DNA of 64,000 nt, from positions 1-64,000 of the forward strand of contig JAUVVB010000008.1 in NCBI GenBank assembly GCA_030604825.1. Reading direction: 5' to 3'. The position numbers and the translations under genes were made by a program. The notes under the pieces are model-generated. The model saw only the letters and a program-made list of their open reading frames with translations. It was not told the origin of the DNA and ran no database searches. Positions 8,350-16,714 of the stretch are shown in pieces (position 1 is the stretch's first letter; every line of letters begins with the position of its first letter). Source of the DNA: Chloroflexota bacterium. Lineage in GTDB: Bacteria > Chloroflexota > Dehalococcoidia > E44-bin15.

Positions 8350-10227
8350 CTAACCAATTACCGCCAAGACGTCGTCCTTAGCGACCCGATCCCCAGGCTT
8401 GAATCTGAGTTCCTTAACCGTTCCACTGGTAGGGGAGGGCAGGGCGGTCTCCATCTTCATCGCCTCCAGGATAACCACGGTATCCCCGGCGTTGACCTTT
8501 TGCCCCACCTCCACCTCATATCTGATGATGAGCCCTGGCATCGGTGCCCGGATTGCCCCCTCCACAACTGCTGGGGCCTCGGTTTCCCTGGCCACAGGGG
8601 GCGGGGCCGCTTCTGGCGGTGGTGGCGGGGGAGGGTTGGCGGTGAAAATCCTAACCCCGCCTGCGGGCTCCACCTCCACCTGGTAATACTCGTCTCCCAC
8701 AAAGACATTGTAAACCCTGAGCCCTGGTCCCTTTGGCGGAGCCACCATTTCCACCTTCTCCGCCAGCTTGCCCGCCTTCGCCTTGGCGATAAGCTCATCC
8801 TCTCGCTTCACATCCTCCAGCGTCTTTGGTTTCGTCTCCGGGGGTGGTTCCTCAAGGCCATATTTCCACCTCAGGAAGCGCATCCCCGTGGTGGGGTAGA
8901 GGGCATAGATGAGCACATCGCCTATATCCGGGGAGGTCTCCTTAACTGCCTCCTTCGCCGCCTCAAGCTCAGGCTCCAGTATGTCGGCGGCGCGACAGGT
9001 GATGGGCTCCTCGCCCCGCTCATACCCCTTGAGCACTATCTTCTGCACCTCAGGGTCGATCTCAGTGGGGGGCTTGCCATACAGACCGTATACATAATCT
9101 TTCACTTCCTTGGAGATCATCTTGTATCTGCCGATGAGCACATTTTGCACCGCCTGGATGCCCACGATCTGGCTGGTAGGGGTGACCAGCGGGGGATAGC
9201 CCAGCTCCTTGCGGGTTATGGGGAGCTCGGCGTAAACCTCATCGATCCTATCCAAGGCATCAGCCTCCCTTAGCTGAGCAACGAGGTTGGTAGTCATGCC
9301 CCCCGGTATCTGGTGCATCAGCACCCCGGTATCGATGACCGCCATCCTGGTGGTATCCAGATAATCGCGGTATTTGGGGGCAATGGACTCGATATACTGC
9401 CCCAGCTTGAACAGGTGGTCCAGGTCCAGCCCGGTATCCCTGAGGGTACCCTCCAGGGCAACCACGATGGGCTCCACCGCCGGCTGGGACGACCTGAGGG
9501 CGAAGGGGGCAAGGGCGCAATCGATGATGTCCACCCCCGCCTCCGCTGCCTTGAGGCAGCTCATGGAGGCCATGCCACTGGTATAGTGAGTGTGGAACTG
9601 AACCGGCACCTTAAGCGCCGCCTTGAGTGCCTTTATCAGCTCATAGACGTCGTAGGGGGCAGCCAGCCCTGCCATATCCTTGATGCAGATGCTATCGGCA
9701 CCCATATCCTGAAGGATGGCCGCCTTCTTGACATAATAATCTACATTGTAGATAGGCCCCCCCAGTTTTCGCTCGGTGAGGGAGTAGCAAAGTGCCCCCT
9801 GGATGTGCTTTCCGCATTCCTTGATCGCCTTGAACGGGGCCTCGAAATTGCGCTCATCGTTCACCGCATCGAACACGCGGAAGATATCGATGCCCACCTC
9901 CGCCGCCTTATGGACGAAGGCTCGCACCACATCGTCGGGGTAGTGGCGGTAACCCACCAGGTTCTGACCCCGAAGCAGCATCTGAAGCGGGGTATCGGGC
10001 ATCAACCTCTTCAGCAAGCGCGGCCTCTCCCAGGGATCCTCGTTGAGAAACCTGGTGGGCACATCGAAGGTTGCCCCTCCCCATACCTCCATGGAGTAAA
10101 ACCCCGCCTTGTTCATCTCCCCGGCGATGGCCTCCATGTCCTCGGTTCGCATCCGTGTAGCCAGGGATGACTGGTGGCCATCGCGAAAGGTAGTGTCGGT
10201 GATCTTAAGCGGGTTCTTCGTGCTCAT
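8350..10227 (-). CDS. 5S/OadA/PycB-type carboxyltransferase with C-terminal biotin domain
   Basis: 625 residues. The N-terminal TIM barrel has DTTFRDGHQS, metal ligands in QFHTHY (about 214) and the carboxylated-lysine motif CIKDMAG (about 184). After a conserved PYC_OADA domain comes a proline-rich linker (eight prolines near 530) and a biotinyl domain with EAMKM, biotin Lys near 591. It moves a carboxyl group between biotin and pyruvate/oxaloacetate. With the PccB-type gene two genes upstream and neither biotin carboxylase nor OadB in view, a methylmalonyl-CoA:pyruvate transcarboxylase is an attractive reading; pyruvate carboxylase subunit B or oxaloacetate decarboxylase alpha remain possible. 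AGGAGAGG precedes the ATG. Confidence 0.9.
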   Translation of the reverse strand: MSTKNPLKITDTTFRDGHQSSLATRMRTEDMEAIAGEMNKAGFYSMEVWGGATFDVPTRFLNEDPWERPRLLKRLMPDTPLQMLLRGQNLVGYRHYPDDVVRAFVHKAAEVGIDIFRVFDAVNDERNFEAPFKAIKECGKHIQGALCYSLTERKLGGPIYNVDYYVKKAAILQDMGADSICIKDMAGLAAPYDVYELIKALKAALKVPVQFHTHYTSGMASMSCLKAAEAGVDIIDCALAPFALRSSQPAVEPIVVALEGTLRDTGLDLDHLFKLGQYIESIAPKYRDYLDTTRMAVIDTGVLMHQIPGGMTTNLVAQLREADALDRIDEVYAELPITRKELGYPPLVTPTSQIVGIQAVQNVLIGRYKMISKEVKDYVYGLYGKPPTEIDPEVQKIVLKGYERGEEPITCRAADILEPELEAAKEAVKETSPDIGDVLIYALYPTTGMRFLRWKYGLEEPPPETKPKTLEDVKREDELIAKAKAGKLAEKVEMVAPPKGPGLRVYNVFVGDEYYQVEVEPAGGVRIFTANPPPPPPPEAAPPPVARETEAPAVVEGAIRAPMPGLIIRYEVEVGQKVNAGDTVVILEAMKMETALPSPTSGTVKELRFKPGDRVAKDDVLAVIG

Positions 10228-10442
10228 GCTAAACCTCTCCTTCTAGGTGGAAAAGCGGGGATTAAGCCTCTTCTTATTCTCAATTGCCGCTGCTGGCGCA
10301 TGCTCATCATCTCCTCCAGCCCCCAATGCTTCCAAAGGGTGAGCCCAAGGGAAGACCGTGGAGGAGTGGCTTGAGCTTCCTCCTCGATGAGCTGCTCGAT
10401 GGCAACCATAATAGCTGCCATCACCCCGCTCCTATCCTTCAT
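10224..10442 (-). CDS. small protein linking the two carboxyltransferase subunits
   Basis: 72 residues, not confidently matched to a named family. A hydrophobic/acidic helix (VMAAIMVAIEQLIEEE) is followed by a Trp segment and an Arg-rich tail. Carboxylase and transcarboxylase operons often have a short protein at this point with a similar helix-then-basic-tail plan. It has GAGGAGGG just before ATG, begins 9 bases after the PccB-type gene and overlaps the next gene by ATGA, so it is very probably translated. A role as assembly or epsilon-type subunit is inference. Confidence 0.7.
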   Translation of the reverse strand: MKDRSGVMAAIMVAIEQLIEEEAQATPPRSSLGLTLWKHWGLEEMMSMRQQRQLRIRRGLIPAFPPRRRGLA

Positions 10443-10451
10443 ATCCCTCCT

Positions 10452-12002
10452 CTAGAGCGGGATGTTTCCGTGCTTCTTGGGAGGGTTTGTGTCCCGCTTG
10501 TTTTGCAGCATCTCCAGGGCTTTGATCAGCTTGGGACGTGTCTCCCTGGGGTCGATGACATCATCTATGTAGCCCAATGAAGCCGCCACATATGGGTTGG
10601 CGAACTTGTCGATATAATCGGCGATGAGATTTCTGCGGGTCTCCTCGGGGTTTTCCGACTTGGCGATGGTGTCCCGGTAGATGATGTTCACCGCACCGTC
10701 GGGCCCCATAACGGCGATCTCAGCGGTGGGCCAGGCATAGTTTATATCGCCCCGCAGGTGCTTGCTGCTCATCACCACATAGGCACCTCCATAGGCCTTT
10801 CTGGTGATCACGCTCACCTTGGGAACGGTGGCCTCGGAGTAGGCATAGATCATCTTGGCGCCATGCTTTATGATCCCCCCGTATTCCTGATCGGTGCCCG
10901 GCATGAATCCGGGGACATCGGTGAGGGTGATTATGGGGATGTTGAAGCAATCGAGGAAGCGAACAAACCTTGCCCCCTTCATCGAGGCATCGATGTCAAT
11001 GACCCCCGCCGCTACGGAGGGCTGCTGGGCAACGATGCCCACCGAGCGCCCGTTGAGCCGGGCAAATCCGGTGATGATGTTGGCGGCATAGTGCTCGTGC
11101 ACCTCCATGAATTCCCCGTTATCCACCACCCTCCAGATGACCTCCTTCATGTTATACGCCTTTGAGGGGTCCTCGGGAACGATGTAGAGCAGCTCCTGGT
11201 CTATCCGGTTGGAGTCATCGCTTACCGGAGCTATGGGTGTCTCCTCCATGTTGTTCTGAGGGAAGTAGCTGAGGAGGCGGCGCACCTTCTCCAGGCAATC
11301 CTGGTCGTTCTCAGCCATGAAGTGGCAAACACCGCTCATGGTGGCGTGGGTCATCGCCCCGCCCAGTTGTTCGTGGGTCACCTCCTCCCCGGTAACCGCC
11401 TTGATCACATCCGGCCCGGTGATGTACATCTGCCCCGTTCCCTTCACCATGAAGATGAAATCGGTGAGGGCCGGGGAATACACGGCACCGCCAGCGGCAG
11501 GGCCCATGATCACCGATATCTGAGGGATAACCCCCGATGCCAGCGTATTGCGCAGGAAGATGTCGCCGTATCCACCAAGGCTCAAAACCCCCTCTTGAAT
11601 CCTAGCCCCTCCGGAATCGTTGAGCCCGATGATAGGCGCCCCATTCCTCACCGCCATGTCCATCACCTTACAGATCTTGTGGGAGACCACCTCCGATAGC
11701 GATCCCCCAAAGACGGTGAAGTCCTGAGCGAAGACATAGGTCAGCCTGCCATGGATATTGCCATATCCGGTGACCACGGCATCGCCGAGGAATTTCTTAT
11801 CGGCCAGGCCGAACTCGGTGGCGCGATGGGCGACAAAGGCATCCAGCTCCTCGAAGGTGCCCTCGTCGCAGAGAAGGGCGATGCGCTCCCTGGCGGTGAG
11901 CTTTCCCTTCTCATGCTGGGCCTCGATGCGCTTTGCTCCCCCTCCCAACTTTGCCTCCGCCCTGTGCTTGGTCAGGCTCTCCATCTTGTCTTCGATGGCC
12001 AT
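10452..12002 (-). CDS. 12S/PccB-type acyl-CoA carboxyltransferase beta subunit
   Basis: 516 residues, full length for methylmalonyl-CoA decarboxylase alpha, propionyl-CoA carboxylase beta and transcarboxylase 12S. Visible hallmarks are [11 protein letters not shown] and [15 protein letters not shown] in the N-terminal crotonase-like half, then [17 protein letters not shown] and [11 protein letters not shown] in the second. The C-terminus KKHGNIPL is typical of this group. It carboxylates or decarboxylates propionyl/methylmalonyl-CoA using biotin carried by the neighbouring protein. It is the first gene after a predicted promoter and has GGAGGA before ATG. Confidence 0.92.
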   Translation of the reverse strand: MAIEDKMESLTKHRAEAKLGGGAKRIEAQHEKGKLTARERIALLCDEGTFEELDAFVAHRATEFGLADKKFLGDAVVTGYGNIHGRLTYVFAQDFTVFGGSLSEVVSHKICKVMDMAVRNGAPIIGLNDSGGARIQEGVLSLGGYGDIFLRNTLASGVIPQISVIMGPAAGGAVYSPALTDFIFMVKGTGQMYITGPDVIKAVTGEEVTHEQLGGAMTHATMSGVCHFMAENDQDCLEKVRRLLSYFPQNNMEETPIAPVSDDSNRIDQELLYIVPEDPSKAYNMKEVIWRVVDNGEFMEVHEHYAANIITGFARLNGRSVGIVAQQPSVAAGVIDIDASMKGARFVRFLDCFNIPIITLTDVPGFMPGTDQEYGGIIKHGAKMIYAYSEATVPKVSVITRKAYGGAYVVMSSKHLRGDINYAWPTAEIAVMGPDGAVNIIYRDTIAKSENPEETRRNLIADYIDKFANPYVAASLGYIDDVIDPRETRPKLIKALEMLQNKRDTNPPKKHGNIPL

Positions 12003-12046
12003 CTCTTCCTCCGCAAGTTGGCTTTTGTGATTCTGGGCGCACGATT

Positions 12047-12076
12047 ATTGTATCATCCCTTTTCCCTAAAATGCAA
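12047..12076 (-). promoter_or_regulatory. predicted promoter of the carboxyltransferase-TCA-Hdr operon
   Basis: On the minus strand an extended -10, TGA-TACAAT, lies at 12047-12052, with a weak -35 TTGCAT at 12071-12076 (18 bp apart). Transcription would begin near 12040, about 38 bases before the PccB-type ATG. It is the only clear promoter in the 115-base gap after the phosphoesterase gene. Confidence 0.5.
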
Positions 12077-12117
12077 GGAAAGGTGAAGCTGGGGACACCA
12101 CCGTGGGCAATTTGAGG

Positions 12118-12786
12118 CTACTTGAGAAAGCGAAGCTTTGGCTTCCCATCTTCCAGGATGATATAGGAGAAGCTATCCACGAAGTCCCCTGAGTCCCATA
12201 GCTCTATGTTCCTTGTGTTTATATTAGTGGGACAGTGGGTATGGCCGAGGAAGATGGCGCGGTATTTCTCCCTTTGTGCCCAGGTGATCGCCTGATAGTG
12301 GATAAAGGCGACATTGGCTACGTACTGGTCCTCTTTCCCCTCCCGCTTCAGCTCCTGGGGGTGGGGAGAAAGGTTCTGATAGATATGGGGATACCAGCGG
12401 CGGATCAGGGGAAATATGGGCTTTAGCAGCCTCTGAATGGGGGCAAAATTCCAGCCGTGGGCGAAGAAATAGCTATCTCTTGCCAGATGGGTGACCACCC
12501 TGGCCCCTTCCAGCCCCAGCCTTGGGGCAAAGCGGGGCAGGGCCCAATCGTGGTTTCCCCTGATGAGGATGGTGGGCACCCTTCTGGTGGTCTCCACCAG
12601 CGCCTGATGAGCGGGCTGGCCGATGATGTTATCTACGGTGTTGCGCCACAGATCAATGATATCTCCATTGCCAACGAAGAGGGAGGCCTCCCTCCCCACC
12701 TCCTCCAGAAGCTGGATTATCCTTTCCCCATCCTCCTGGCCGGAGCCGATGTGAAAATCTGAGGCAACATAGACCCTTTCTGCCAC
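12118..12786 (-). CDS. calcineurin-like metallophosphoesterase (LpxH-like fold)
   Basis: 222 residues from GTG at 12786, directly after the CitE-like TGA. Two-metal phosphoesterase motifs are in order: SDFHIG, GNGDIIDLW, RGNHDWALPR, and GHTHCPT near the C-terminus. The layout resembles UDP-2,3-diacylglucosamine hydrolase relatives. No lipid A genes are seen and the apparent lineage is not known for LPS, so the substrate is open. It is co-transcribed with the lyase gene. Confidence 0.85.
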   Translation of the reverse strand: MAERVYVASDFHIGSGQEDGERIIQLLEEVGREASLFVGNGDIIDLWRNTVDNIIGQPAHQALVETTRRVPTILIRGNHDWALPRFAPRLGLEGARVVTHLARDSYFFAHGWNFAPIQRLLKPIFPLIRRWYPHIYQNLSPHPQELKREGKEDQYVANVAFIHYQAITWAQREKYRAIFLGHTHCPTNINTRNIELWDSGDFVDSFSYIILEDGKPKLRFLK

Positions 12787-13668
12787 TCATCCCCCCTCCC
12801 TCTCGGCGATGGCCTGGGCCATCTCCAGAAGCCTGCTCGCCATTCTTGCCTGGGGGGTATCGATCATCTTGCCATCAAGGGAGGTGGAGGCGAAGCCCTG
12901 GGCTTCGGCAGCCTCGAAGGCCTCAACAACCCTTCTGGCATGGGCTATCTCCTCTTCCGTGGGGCGGAAGACCTGATTCACCGGCTCAATCTGGCTGGGG
13001 TGAATGAGGAACTTGCCCTCAAAGCCCAGGCTGCGGGCAAGCCTTGACTCCCTCACCAGCCCCTCCTCATCCCTGAAGTCATTATACGGGGTGTCGATGG
13101 CGATGACGCTGGCAGCCCTGGCGGCGATGACCACCATCATCCTGGGGAAGAGGAGCTCAGCACCCTCCTCAGTGCGCGCCATCCCCGTATCAAGGGTGAA
13201 ATCCTCAGCGCCAAAGGCGATGCCCACCACCCTGGGCGAGGCGCTGGCAATCTGGAAAGCATGGAGCATTCCCATAGCGGTCTCGACCCACGGGATGAGC
13301 TTGATATGCCCCTGTTTGAGCCCCCTTTCCGACTCCAATCTCTCAATGATGGCCTCCACCCTCCTCACCTCGTCGCTGGAGCCGGGCTTGGGCTGGCTGA
13401 TGCCATCGATGCCAGGGACGATCACCGCCTCCAGGTCCTGCTGGGCATAGCCGCTTTGGAGGGAATTGATGCGCAGCAAGACCCGCTGCCCTTTAAGGGG
13501 AAGCCCGGCTATGGAGTCCCTCACCAAGGCTCTGGCCTTGGCCTTCTCCGCCACAGCTACCGAGTCCTCGAGGTCGAGCACCAGCGCATCGGCGGGAAGG
13601 GAGCGCGCCTTTTCTATCATGTTCTCTCTGATCCCGGGGACGAAGAGCAATGTCCTCAGTGGTTCCAT
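12787..13668 (-). CDS. CitE-like CoA-ester lyase
   Basis: 293 residues of the HpcH/HpaI aldolase, CitE branch. The pattern runs LFVPG, ALVLDLEDSV, RINSL, then the metal/substrate residues in VETAMGML and FGAEDFTLDTG. Stand-alone CitE-like proteins cleave malyl-CoA, citramalyl-CoA or related esters; no citrate lyase alpha or gamma subunit is present, so citrate lyase itself is unlikely. The ATG at 13668 is preceded by AAGGAAGG; a longer in-frame start would overlap the promoter. Confidence 0.87.
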   Translation of the reverse strand: MEPLRTLLFVPGIRENMIEKARSLPADALVLDLEDSVAVAEKAKARALVRDSIAGLPLKGQRVLLRINSLQSGYAQQDLEAVIVPGIDGISQPKPGSSDEVRRVEAIIERLESERGLKQGHIKLIPWVETAMGMLHAFQIASASPRVVGIAFGAEDFTLDTGMARTEEGAELLFPRMMVVIAARAASVIAIDTPYNDFRDEEGLVRESRLARSLGFEGKFLIHPSQIEPVNQVFRPTEEEIAHARRVVEAFEAAEAQGFASTSLDGKMIDTPQARMASRLLEMAQAIAEREGG

Positions 13669-13692
13669 TTTCCTTCCTTCATGCTGAAGGCT

Positions 13693-13721
13693 AGTATGGA
13701 ATTTCCGCCTTTCCCTGTCAA
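13693..13721 (-). promoter_or_regulatory. predicted promoter of the CitE-like/phosphoesterase pair
   Basis: Perfect -35 TTGACA (minus strand, 13716-13721), 17 bp, then CATACT (13693-13698), a 4/6 match. The transcript would start about 18 bases before the ATG at 13668. Confidence 0.55.
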
Positions 13722-13919
13722 GGGCAATATGACACCCCAAGCCGCTATTTTCAATGGCAAAAGAAAAGTGCAAAACTCCAAAGGGAAAGGGAAGGCGCTT
13801 GCGATTCGGATCTGCGATGTGGCAGCTTGGATGAAGTGCTAACTCTGAGTTAGGAAGAGTTTTTGGCTGCTAGGCGCTTCTAGGTTCTTGTGTTTGCTCG
13901 AAAGGCGGCTTCTGCTCTT

Positions 13920-13948
13920 TTGACCTCGGCACGGATACAAGTTAGTAT
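13920..13948 (+). promoter_or_regulatory. predicted promoter of the mazEF-type module
   Basis: -35 TTGACC at 13920-13925 and -10 TAGTAT at 13943-13948 with a 17 bp spacer. The start would be near 13955, leaving a leader of about 43 bases that could hold an autoregulatory operator. Confidence 0.6.
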
Positions 13949-13997
13949 GTAAACAGGGTAGGAAAAATCATTAGTACCATTTGGTAAGGGGGTTGCG

Positions 13998-14240
13998 ATG
14001 GCTGATACTGGGAAGCTGACAATTAGTTTGCCACGCGATCTAATTTCCTTCGCTGACAAGCTGTCCAAGGAAAGAAATACCAGCCGTAGCGGGGCGATTG
14101 CTAGCGTCTTGCAAGAACTGGCGAAGGAACGAGAGCGGGCTCAGATGGTTGAAGGCTATAAGGTAATGGCTGAGCAAAATCGTGAGTTTGCTGCTAGGAC
14201 TTTGCCGTTGGCTAACGAAGTATTACCTGAGTGGAAATAG
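13998..14240 (+). CDS. ribbon-helix-helix antitoxin (MazE-like)
   Basis: 80 residues. The N-terminal LTISLPRDLISFADKL strand-helix is a ribbon-helix-helix DNA-binding domain that should also repress the operon. The C-terminal half is charged, as expected for a toxin-binding tail. A strong AAGGGGG precedes the ATG and the toxin gene starts 6 bases after the stop. Composition is less G+C-rich than the neighbours, consistent with acquisition. Confidence 0.85.
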   Translation: MADTGKLTISLPRDLISFADKLSKERNTSRSGAIASVLQELAKERERAQMVEGYKVMAEQNREFAARTLPLANEVLPEWK

Positions 14241-14246
14241 CCGGTC

Positions 14247-14585
14247 GTGGTTAAGCGTGGCGAGATATACTTGGTAGACTGGAGTCCTGGGAGAGGTAGC
14301 GAGCAGAGCGGGTTAAGGCCCGCTCTAGTTATTCAAAATGATGTCGGAAACCAATATAGCCCGACCACAATTGTTGCTGCCATCTCCACAGCCCCTGTTA
14401 AGCCGTATCCCTTCGTTGTCCTAATTACGGCCTCGGAAAGTGGACTGCCCAAAGATAGCAGTATTAATCTCTCAGCGATAATGACGATAGATAAAACGCG
14501 GCTCCGAGACAAATGTGGCGAATTGAGCCAGGCTAAGATGGCCGAAGTTGATATTGCTATCATGAAGAGCCTGGCGCTGGACTAG
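14247..14585 (+). CDS. MazF/PemK-type mRNA endoribonuclease toxin
   Basis: 112 residues from GTG at 14247. MazF-family features are GEIYLVDWSPGRGSEQSG with the following RPALVIQND, then the TIVAAIST strand and a C-terminal IDKTRL segment. MazF toxins cut mRNA at short sequences when the antitoxin is degraded. It is paired with the antitoxin just upstream and no key motif is missing, so it is probably active. Confidence 0.88.
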   Translation: MVKRGEIYLVDWSPGRGSEQSGLRPALVIQNDVGNQYSPTTIVAAISTAPVKPYPFVVLITASESGLPKDSSINLSAIMTIDKTRLRDKCGELSQAKMAEVDIAIMKSLALD

Positions 14586-14589
14586 TTAC

Positions 14590-14620
14590 CAGTTCTTGGG
14601 AACTGCTTCTTGGGAACTGC
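14590..14620 (+). repeat. 14-bp tandem repeat with hairpin after the toxin gene
   Basis: TTCTTGGGAACTGC occurs twice back to back (14593-14606 and 14607-14620). The first copy lies in a 6-bp hairpin, CAGTTC-TTGG-GAACTG (14590-14605). Only a short T run follows (CTTTTGG), so it is a doubtful terminator. Confidence 0.55.
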
Positions 14621-14715
14621 CTTTTGGTGAGGGATAAATAGCACGGCTTATGCACCCTTAAATCGATCAGCACCCAAATTCGCAGTTTTGTATTTCCCTC
14701 AAAGCTGTGGGCTTA

Positions 14716-14724
14716 TGCTAGAAT
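14716..14724 (+). promoter_or_regulatory. extended -10 promoter of the folP operon
   Basis: TGC-TAGAAT is an extended -10 element; no good -35 is seen at 16-18 bp. The start would be about 20 bases before the folP ATG, leaving room only for the AAGGAT ribosome site. Confidence 0.5.
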
Positions 14725-14750
14725 CTGAGCAGCGGCAAAAAGGATAACAA

Positions 14751-15584
14751 ATGAGCAGCTATGAGCTCGGCATTACCCGATGCGGGAACAAGGAGTTCAG
14801 GTGGGGGGAGCGTACCTATATCATGGGGGTGATCAACCTCTCCCCCAATTCCTTCTCCGGCGATGGGCTGACGGGGGTGGAGGCTGCCCTGGCCCGGGCA
14901 AGGCGCCTGGTCGAGGAGGGCGCCGACATCCTCGATGTGGGTGGTGAATCCACCCGTCCCCGGTCAACCCCCCTATCGGCGGAGGAGGAGCTGAGGAGGG
15001 TGATCCCGGTCATCGAAAGGATGACCGCGGAGGTTAGCGTGCCCATAAGCATTGACACCTATAAGTCCGAGGTGGCGCGGCATGCCCTCAGGGCTGGGGC
15101 GAGGATGGTCAACGACGTTTGGGGGCTAAGGGGTGACCCAGAACTGGCGACGGTGGCTGCCCAGGAGGGGGTCCCCTTGGTCATCGTGGCCAATCAGCGG
15201 GAGACCACATATCAGGAGGTCGTTCCTGAGGTGCTGAATTCCCTGAAGAGGGGCATAAAGCTGGCGTTGGATAGCGGGGTTGCCTGGGAGAACATCATCA
15301 TCGACCCCGGGATTGGCTTTGGCAAGACCCTGGAGGGGAATCTGGAGCTCATCCGCCGCCTGGGAGAGCTCAGGGAGGTGGGCAGGCCCCTCCTGCTGGG
15401 CACCTCGCGCAAATCGATGATCGGGCTGGTGCTCGACCTTCCTGCGGACGAGCGCCTTGAGGGGACGGCGGCCACGGTAGCCCTGGGGATTGCCAATGGC
15501 GCTGATATGGTTCGAGTGCATGACGTTCTTCCCATGGTTCGGGTTTCAAGGATGACTGACGCCATCGTCAGGGGAAGGTGGTAA
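14751..15584 (+). CDS. folP: dihydropteroate synthase
   Basis: 277 residues, normal length. The motifs run in order: IMGVINLSPNSFSGDG, DVGGESTRPRS, SIDTYKSEVA, NDVWGLRGD, DPGIGFGKTLEGN and GTSRKSMIG. It joins p-aminobenzoate to hydroxymethyl-dihydropterin diphosphate in folate synthesis. It heads a tight folP-folK-queD run, all pterin enzymes. Confidence 0.95.
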   Translation: MSSYELGITRCGNKEFRWGERTYIMGVINLSPNSFSGDGLTGVEAALARARRLVEEGADILDVGGESTRPRSTPLSAEEELRRVIPVIERMTAEVSVPISIDTYKSEVARHALRAGARMVNDVWGLRGDPELATVAAQEGVPLVIVANQRETTYQEVVPEVLNSLKRGIKLALDSGVAWENIIIDPGIGFGKTLEGNLELIRRLGELREVGRPLLLGTSRKSMIGLVLDLPADERLEGTAATVALGIANGADMVRVHDVLPMVRVSRMTDAIVRGRW

Positions 15585-15586
15585 GC

Positions 15587-16102
15587 ATGGAGGTGAGGCG
15601 TCATCTTGCCCCCGGGGCGGTAACCATCTTTCTGGCCTTGGGGTCCAATTTAGGGGATCGCCGCGCCAACCTGGGGAAGGCGCTTCAGCTTCTCGGTGAG
15701 AGGCTGTCTGTAGAGCGGGTTTCCTCCCTCTACGAGACCGAGCCGGTGGGGTTTGAGGAGCAACCCCCCTTTCTAAATGCGGTGCTCCGCGCCACCACCG
15801 AGATCGGCCCCTTCCAGCTCCTTTCCCTGGTCAAGGGGATCGAGGTCGCTTTGGGGAGGATGCCCAGCTTCGCCAATGCCCCCCGCCCCATCGACATTGA
15901 CATCCTTTTCTATGGCGATCTGGTCATCGAGGCGCCACAACTGGGCATTCCCCATCCCCGTTTGGAGGAGCGGGCCTTTGTGCTCATCCCCCTGGCGGAG
16001 ATCGCCCCTGAACTGGTGCACCCGCTAAGCGGTCGCACCATCGAGGATTTGATGAAAAACAGGCGCCGCGGTGGGGTGAGGAAAATCGGCAAACTGGGGT
16101 AA
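15587..16102 (+). CDS. folK: 6-hydroxymethyl-dihydropterin pyrophosphokinase
   Basis: 171 residues from ATG at 15587, with AAGGTGG about 6 bases upstream inside the end of folP; a GTG three codons earlier overlaps that site. Hallmarks are ALGSNLGDRRANL, YETEPVGFEEQPPFLNAV and RPIDIDILFYG, the HPPK signature with metal-binding aspartates. It activates the pterin used by the folP product and starts two bases after that gene. Confidence 0.94.
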   Translation: MEVRRHLAPGAVTIFLALGSNLGDRRANLGKALQLLGERLSVERVSSLYETEPVGFEEQPPFLNAVLRATTEIGPFQLLSLVKGIEVALGRMPSFANAPRPIDIDILFYGDLVIEAPQLGIPHPRLEERAFVLIPLAEIAPELVHPLSGRTIEDLMKNRRRGGVRKIGKLG

Positions 16103-16105
16103 AGG

Positions 16106-16468
16106 ATGTACGAGGTATCGGTTGAGGAACACTTCGACGCAGCGCACTACCTGAGGGGTTATGGCGGGAGATGCGAGAAGCTCCATGGCCATCGCTTCGA
16201 AGTCCAGGTCACCGTTCAGGCCCAGGGGGTTGACGAGATCGGGCTGGCCTATGACTTTGGGGAGCTGCGGAAGAAGCTGAGGGAGGTATTGGAGCGCTTC
16301 GATCACACCTGCCTCAACGAAACGCCCCCCTTTGACCGGATAAACCCTTCCTCGGAAAACATCGCCGCCACCATCTATAACGAGTTCCAGGGCAACATGG
16401 GGGAAATACCCATCTTGCGGGTAAGGGTTTGCGAATCCCCGCAAGCCTGTGTTACCTATTCCCCCTGA
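16106..16468 (+). CDS. queD: 6-carboxytetrahydropterin synthase/PTPS family
   Basis: 120 residues. Zinc ligands are His14 (HFDAAH) and His27 and His29 in CEKLHGHRF, with the catalytic Cys23 in the same motif. YDFGELRKKL and a late Glu complete the family pattern. QueD makes 6-carboxytetrahydropterin for queuosine; some relatives (PTPS-III) feed folate synthesis instead. Lying with folP and folK and with no folB in view, a folate role is worth considering. The 3' end overlaps the converging membrane gene by 13 bases. Confidence 0.88.
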   Translation: MYEVSVEEHFDAAHYLRGYGGRCEKLHGHRFEVQVTVQAQGVDEIGLAYDFGELRKKLREVLERFDHTCLNETPPFDRINPSSENIAATIYNEFQGNMGEIPILRVRVCESPQACVTYSP

Positions 16469-16710
16469 TCCTTGGCCTCGGAGGAAGGGGCACTTTCCTC
16501 GGTGAGCTCTTCTGGTTTCGGGGCCTCGATCTCGGTTACCGCCATGGTCCATCCGATCCAAAATGCCAGTGCCAGCACTGACAAGAAAACGATGATTACT
16601 GGAGCGGCGATGGCCCAGTAGTTCTCGAGGGCTAGCCCCCAACCAAAGGCAACGGCCATCAAAATGGTAACCAAGCAGATAAGCCCACCTACTATCCTAG
16701 AAGCTGCCAT
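16456..16710 (-). CDS. small two-helix membrane protein, unknown
   Basis: 84 residues, family not recognised. Two hydrophobic stretches (about 8-28 and 33-55) are followed by a strongly acidic, Ser/Glu-rich cytoplasmic-type tail. It lies 4 bases after the Trm112-like gene in the same direction, and the predicted promoter upstream of that gene should serve both. Its stop lies inside the end of queD on the other strand. Confidence 0.7.
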   Translation of the reverse strand: MAASRIVGGLICLVTILMAVAFGWGLALENYWAIAAPVIIVFLSVLALAFWIGWTMAVTEIEAPKPEELTEESAPSSEAKDQGE

Positions 16711-16714
16711 GCCT

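Larger units (their letters stand above)
13669..13997. other. intergenic region with divergent promoters
   Basis: This 329-base gap between the CitE-like gene and the antitoxin gene has no convincing reading frame. It holds one promoter facing each way and a short palindrome AACTC-T-GAGTT near 13840. The half nearest mazEF is visibly richer in A+T than the carbon operon. Confidence 0.6.
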
